This document shows positions 41,787 to 41,912 of a stretch of 41,912 nucleotides of DNA, in pieces. This DNA comes from CAZPZZ01 sp964591245. GTDB lineage: Bacteria; Acidobacteriota; Vicinamibacteria; Vicinamibacterales; UBA8438. The notes beneath the pieces were generated by a model, which ran no database searches, was not told the DNA's origin, and worked only from the letters and a program-made list of their open reading frames with translations. Both the position numbers and the translations under genes were made by a program. The number at the start of each line of letters is the position of its first letter. Within the stretch, counting starts at the first letter, position 1. The DNA lies in the NCBI GenBank assembly GCA_964591245.1, contig CAZPZZ010000022.1:1-41912 (forward strand), read 5' to 3'.

Positions 41787-41912
41787 ATGAGACCAGAGGC
41801 AGATTCGTCCTCCTCTCGATCGGATGATTCCGAGCTCATTGATGTCCGAGTCGACGAGACACTCGATTGCTCGCGCTTGACGCCCTGGTTGCGGGCACAC
41901 GTACCAGGTGCA
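41787..41912 (+). CDS. Probable APH-like phosphotransferase (5' fragment, runs off the window)
   Basis: Only 42 codons are visible. After a polar start, the segment D-V-R-V-D-E-T-L-D-C-S-R-L-T-P-W-L-R-A-H resembles the N-terminus of the APH/choline-kinase-like phosphotransferases that accompany ACAD10/11-type acyl-CoA dehydrogenases, in which L-x-x-W-L-x-x-x-x-P-G is common. The operon context, 3 nt after the thiolase stop and two genes from such a dehydrogenase, agrees. The fragment is too short for certainty. Confidence 0.55.
   Translation, partial: MRPEADSSSSRSDDSELIDVRVDETLDCSRLTPWLRAHVPGA

Overview
The window comes from a GC-rich bacterial chromosome (about 60% GC by eye) of an uncultured-type, secretion-rich heterotroph. 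It holds two DUF1592/DUF1552 gene pairs, four PQQ-dependent quinoprotein dehydrogenases, cytochrome-fused periplasmic oxidoreductases, an exported ankyrin protein and a DUF2911 protein. This set is typical of Acidobacteriota (Vicinamibacteria-like) and is also seen in Planctomycetota and Myxococcota; Acidobacteriota is my best guess, with modest confidence. A run of 100 N at 34684-34783 shows that it is a draft scaffold. No rRNA, tRNA, CRISPR array or insertion sequence was recognised.

Layout. 1-364: no recognisable gene. 365-5970 (+): an operon of an unknown secreted protein, a DUF1592-type protein, a Tat-exported DUF1552 protein and a three-repeat Lipoprotein_15 protein. 5987-8846 (-): a LOG-family phosphoribohydrolase and a cytochrome c-PQQ dehydrogenase fusion. 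9044-11415: a phosphatidylcholine-synthase-like CDP-alcohol phosphatidyltransferase (+) and an SSS-type Na+/solute symporter (-). 11552-14799 (+): a divergent nucleoside hydrolase, a thioredoxin-fused protein and a UGSC-family selenoprotein (module A). 14923-17025 (+): a FadB/FadJ-like beta-oxidation enzyme. 17053-20969: an amidohydrolase lipoprotein (-), a DUF2911 protein (+) and a PQQ dehydrogenase (+). 21096-27207 (-): a second DUF1592-DUF1552 operon with an ankyrin protein and a TerB/DUF533-like protein. 27331-32961 (+): PQQ dehydrogenase, dihaem cytochrome c, PQQ dehydrogenase, then a homologue of the module A partner. 32981-33994 (-): an exported esterase. 34187-37694 (+): a second UGSC selenoprotein (module B, cut by the N gap), a PLP-dependent decarboxylase and a LarA-like racemase. 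37739-39007 (-): a cytochrome c/copper monooxygenase-like fusion. 39373-41912 (+): acyl-CoA dehydrogenase, thiolase and the first codons of a probable APH-like kinase.

The main discovery is a duplicated selenocysteine module. At 14536-14538 and at 34493-34495 an in-frame TGA interrupts two related genes at the same place, giving U-G-S-C-T-S-C in both. Coding resumes in the same frame after each TGA. A perfect 8-bp hairpin with a 3-nt loop beginning with G sits exactly 19 nt after each TGA, and the six-fold degenerate serine codons there are identical, as expected for a bacterial SECIS element. An ordinary gene call would end both proteins at the TGA. Each selenoprotein is accompanied by a copy of the same large partner protein. 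In module A the partner is fused to a thioredoxin-like domain with a CATC centre. In module B it lacks that domain but ends in a C-x4-C tail.

The remaining genes describe a periplasm that oxidises alcohols and sugars through PQQ enzymes and c-type cytochromes. All four PQQ enzymes carry the D-x-D signature associated with lanthanide binding. Fatty-acid or CoA-thioester degradation enzymes lie beside module A and at the right end.
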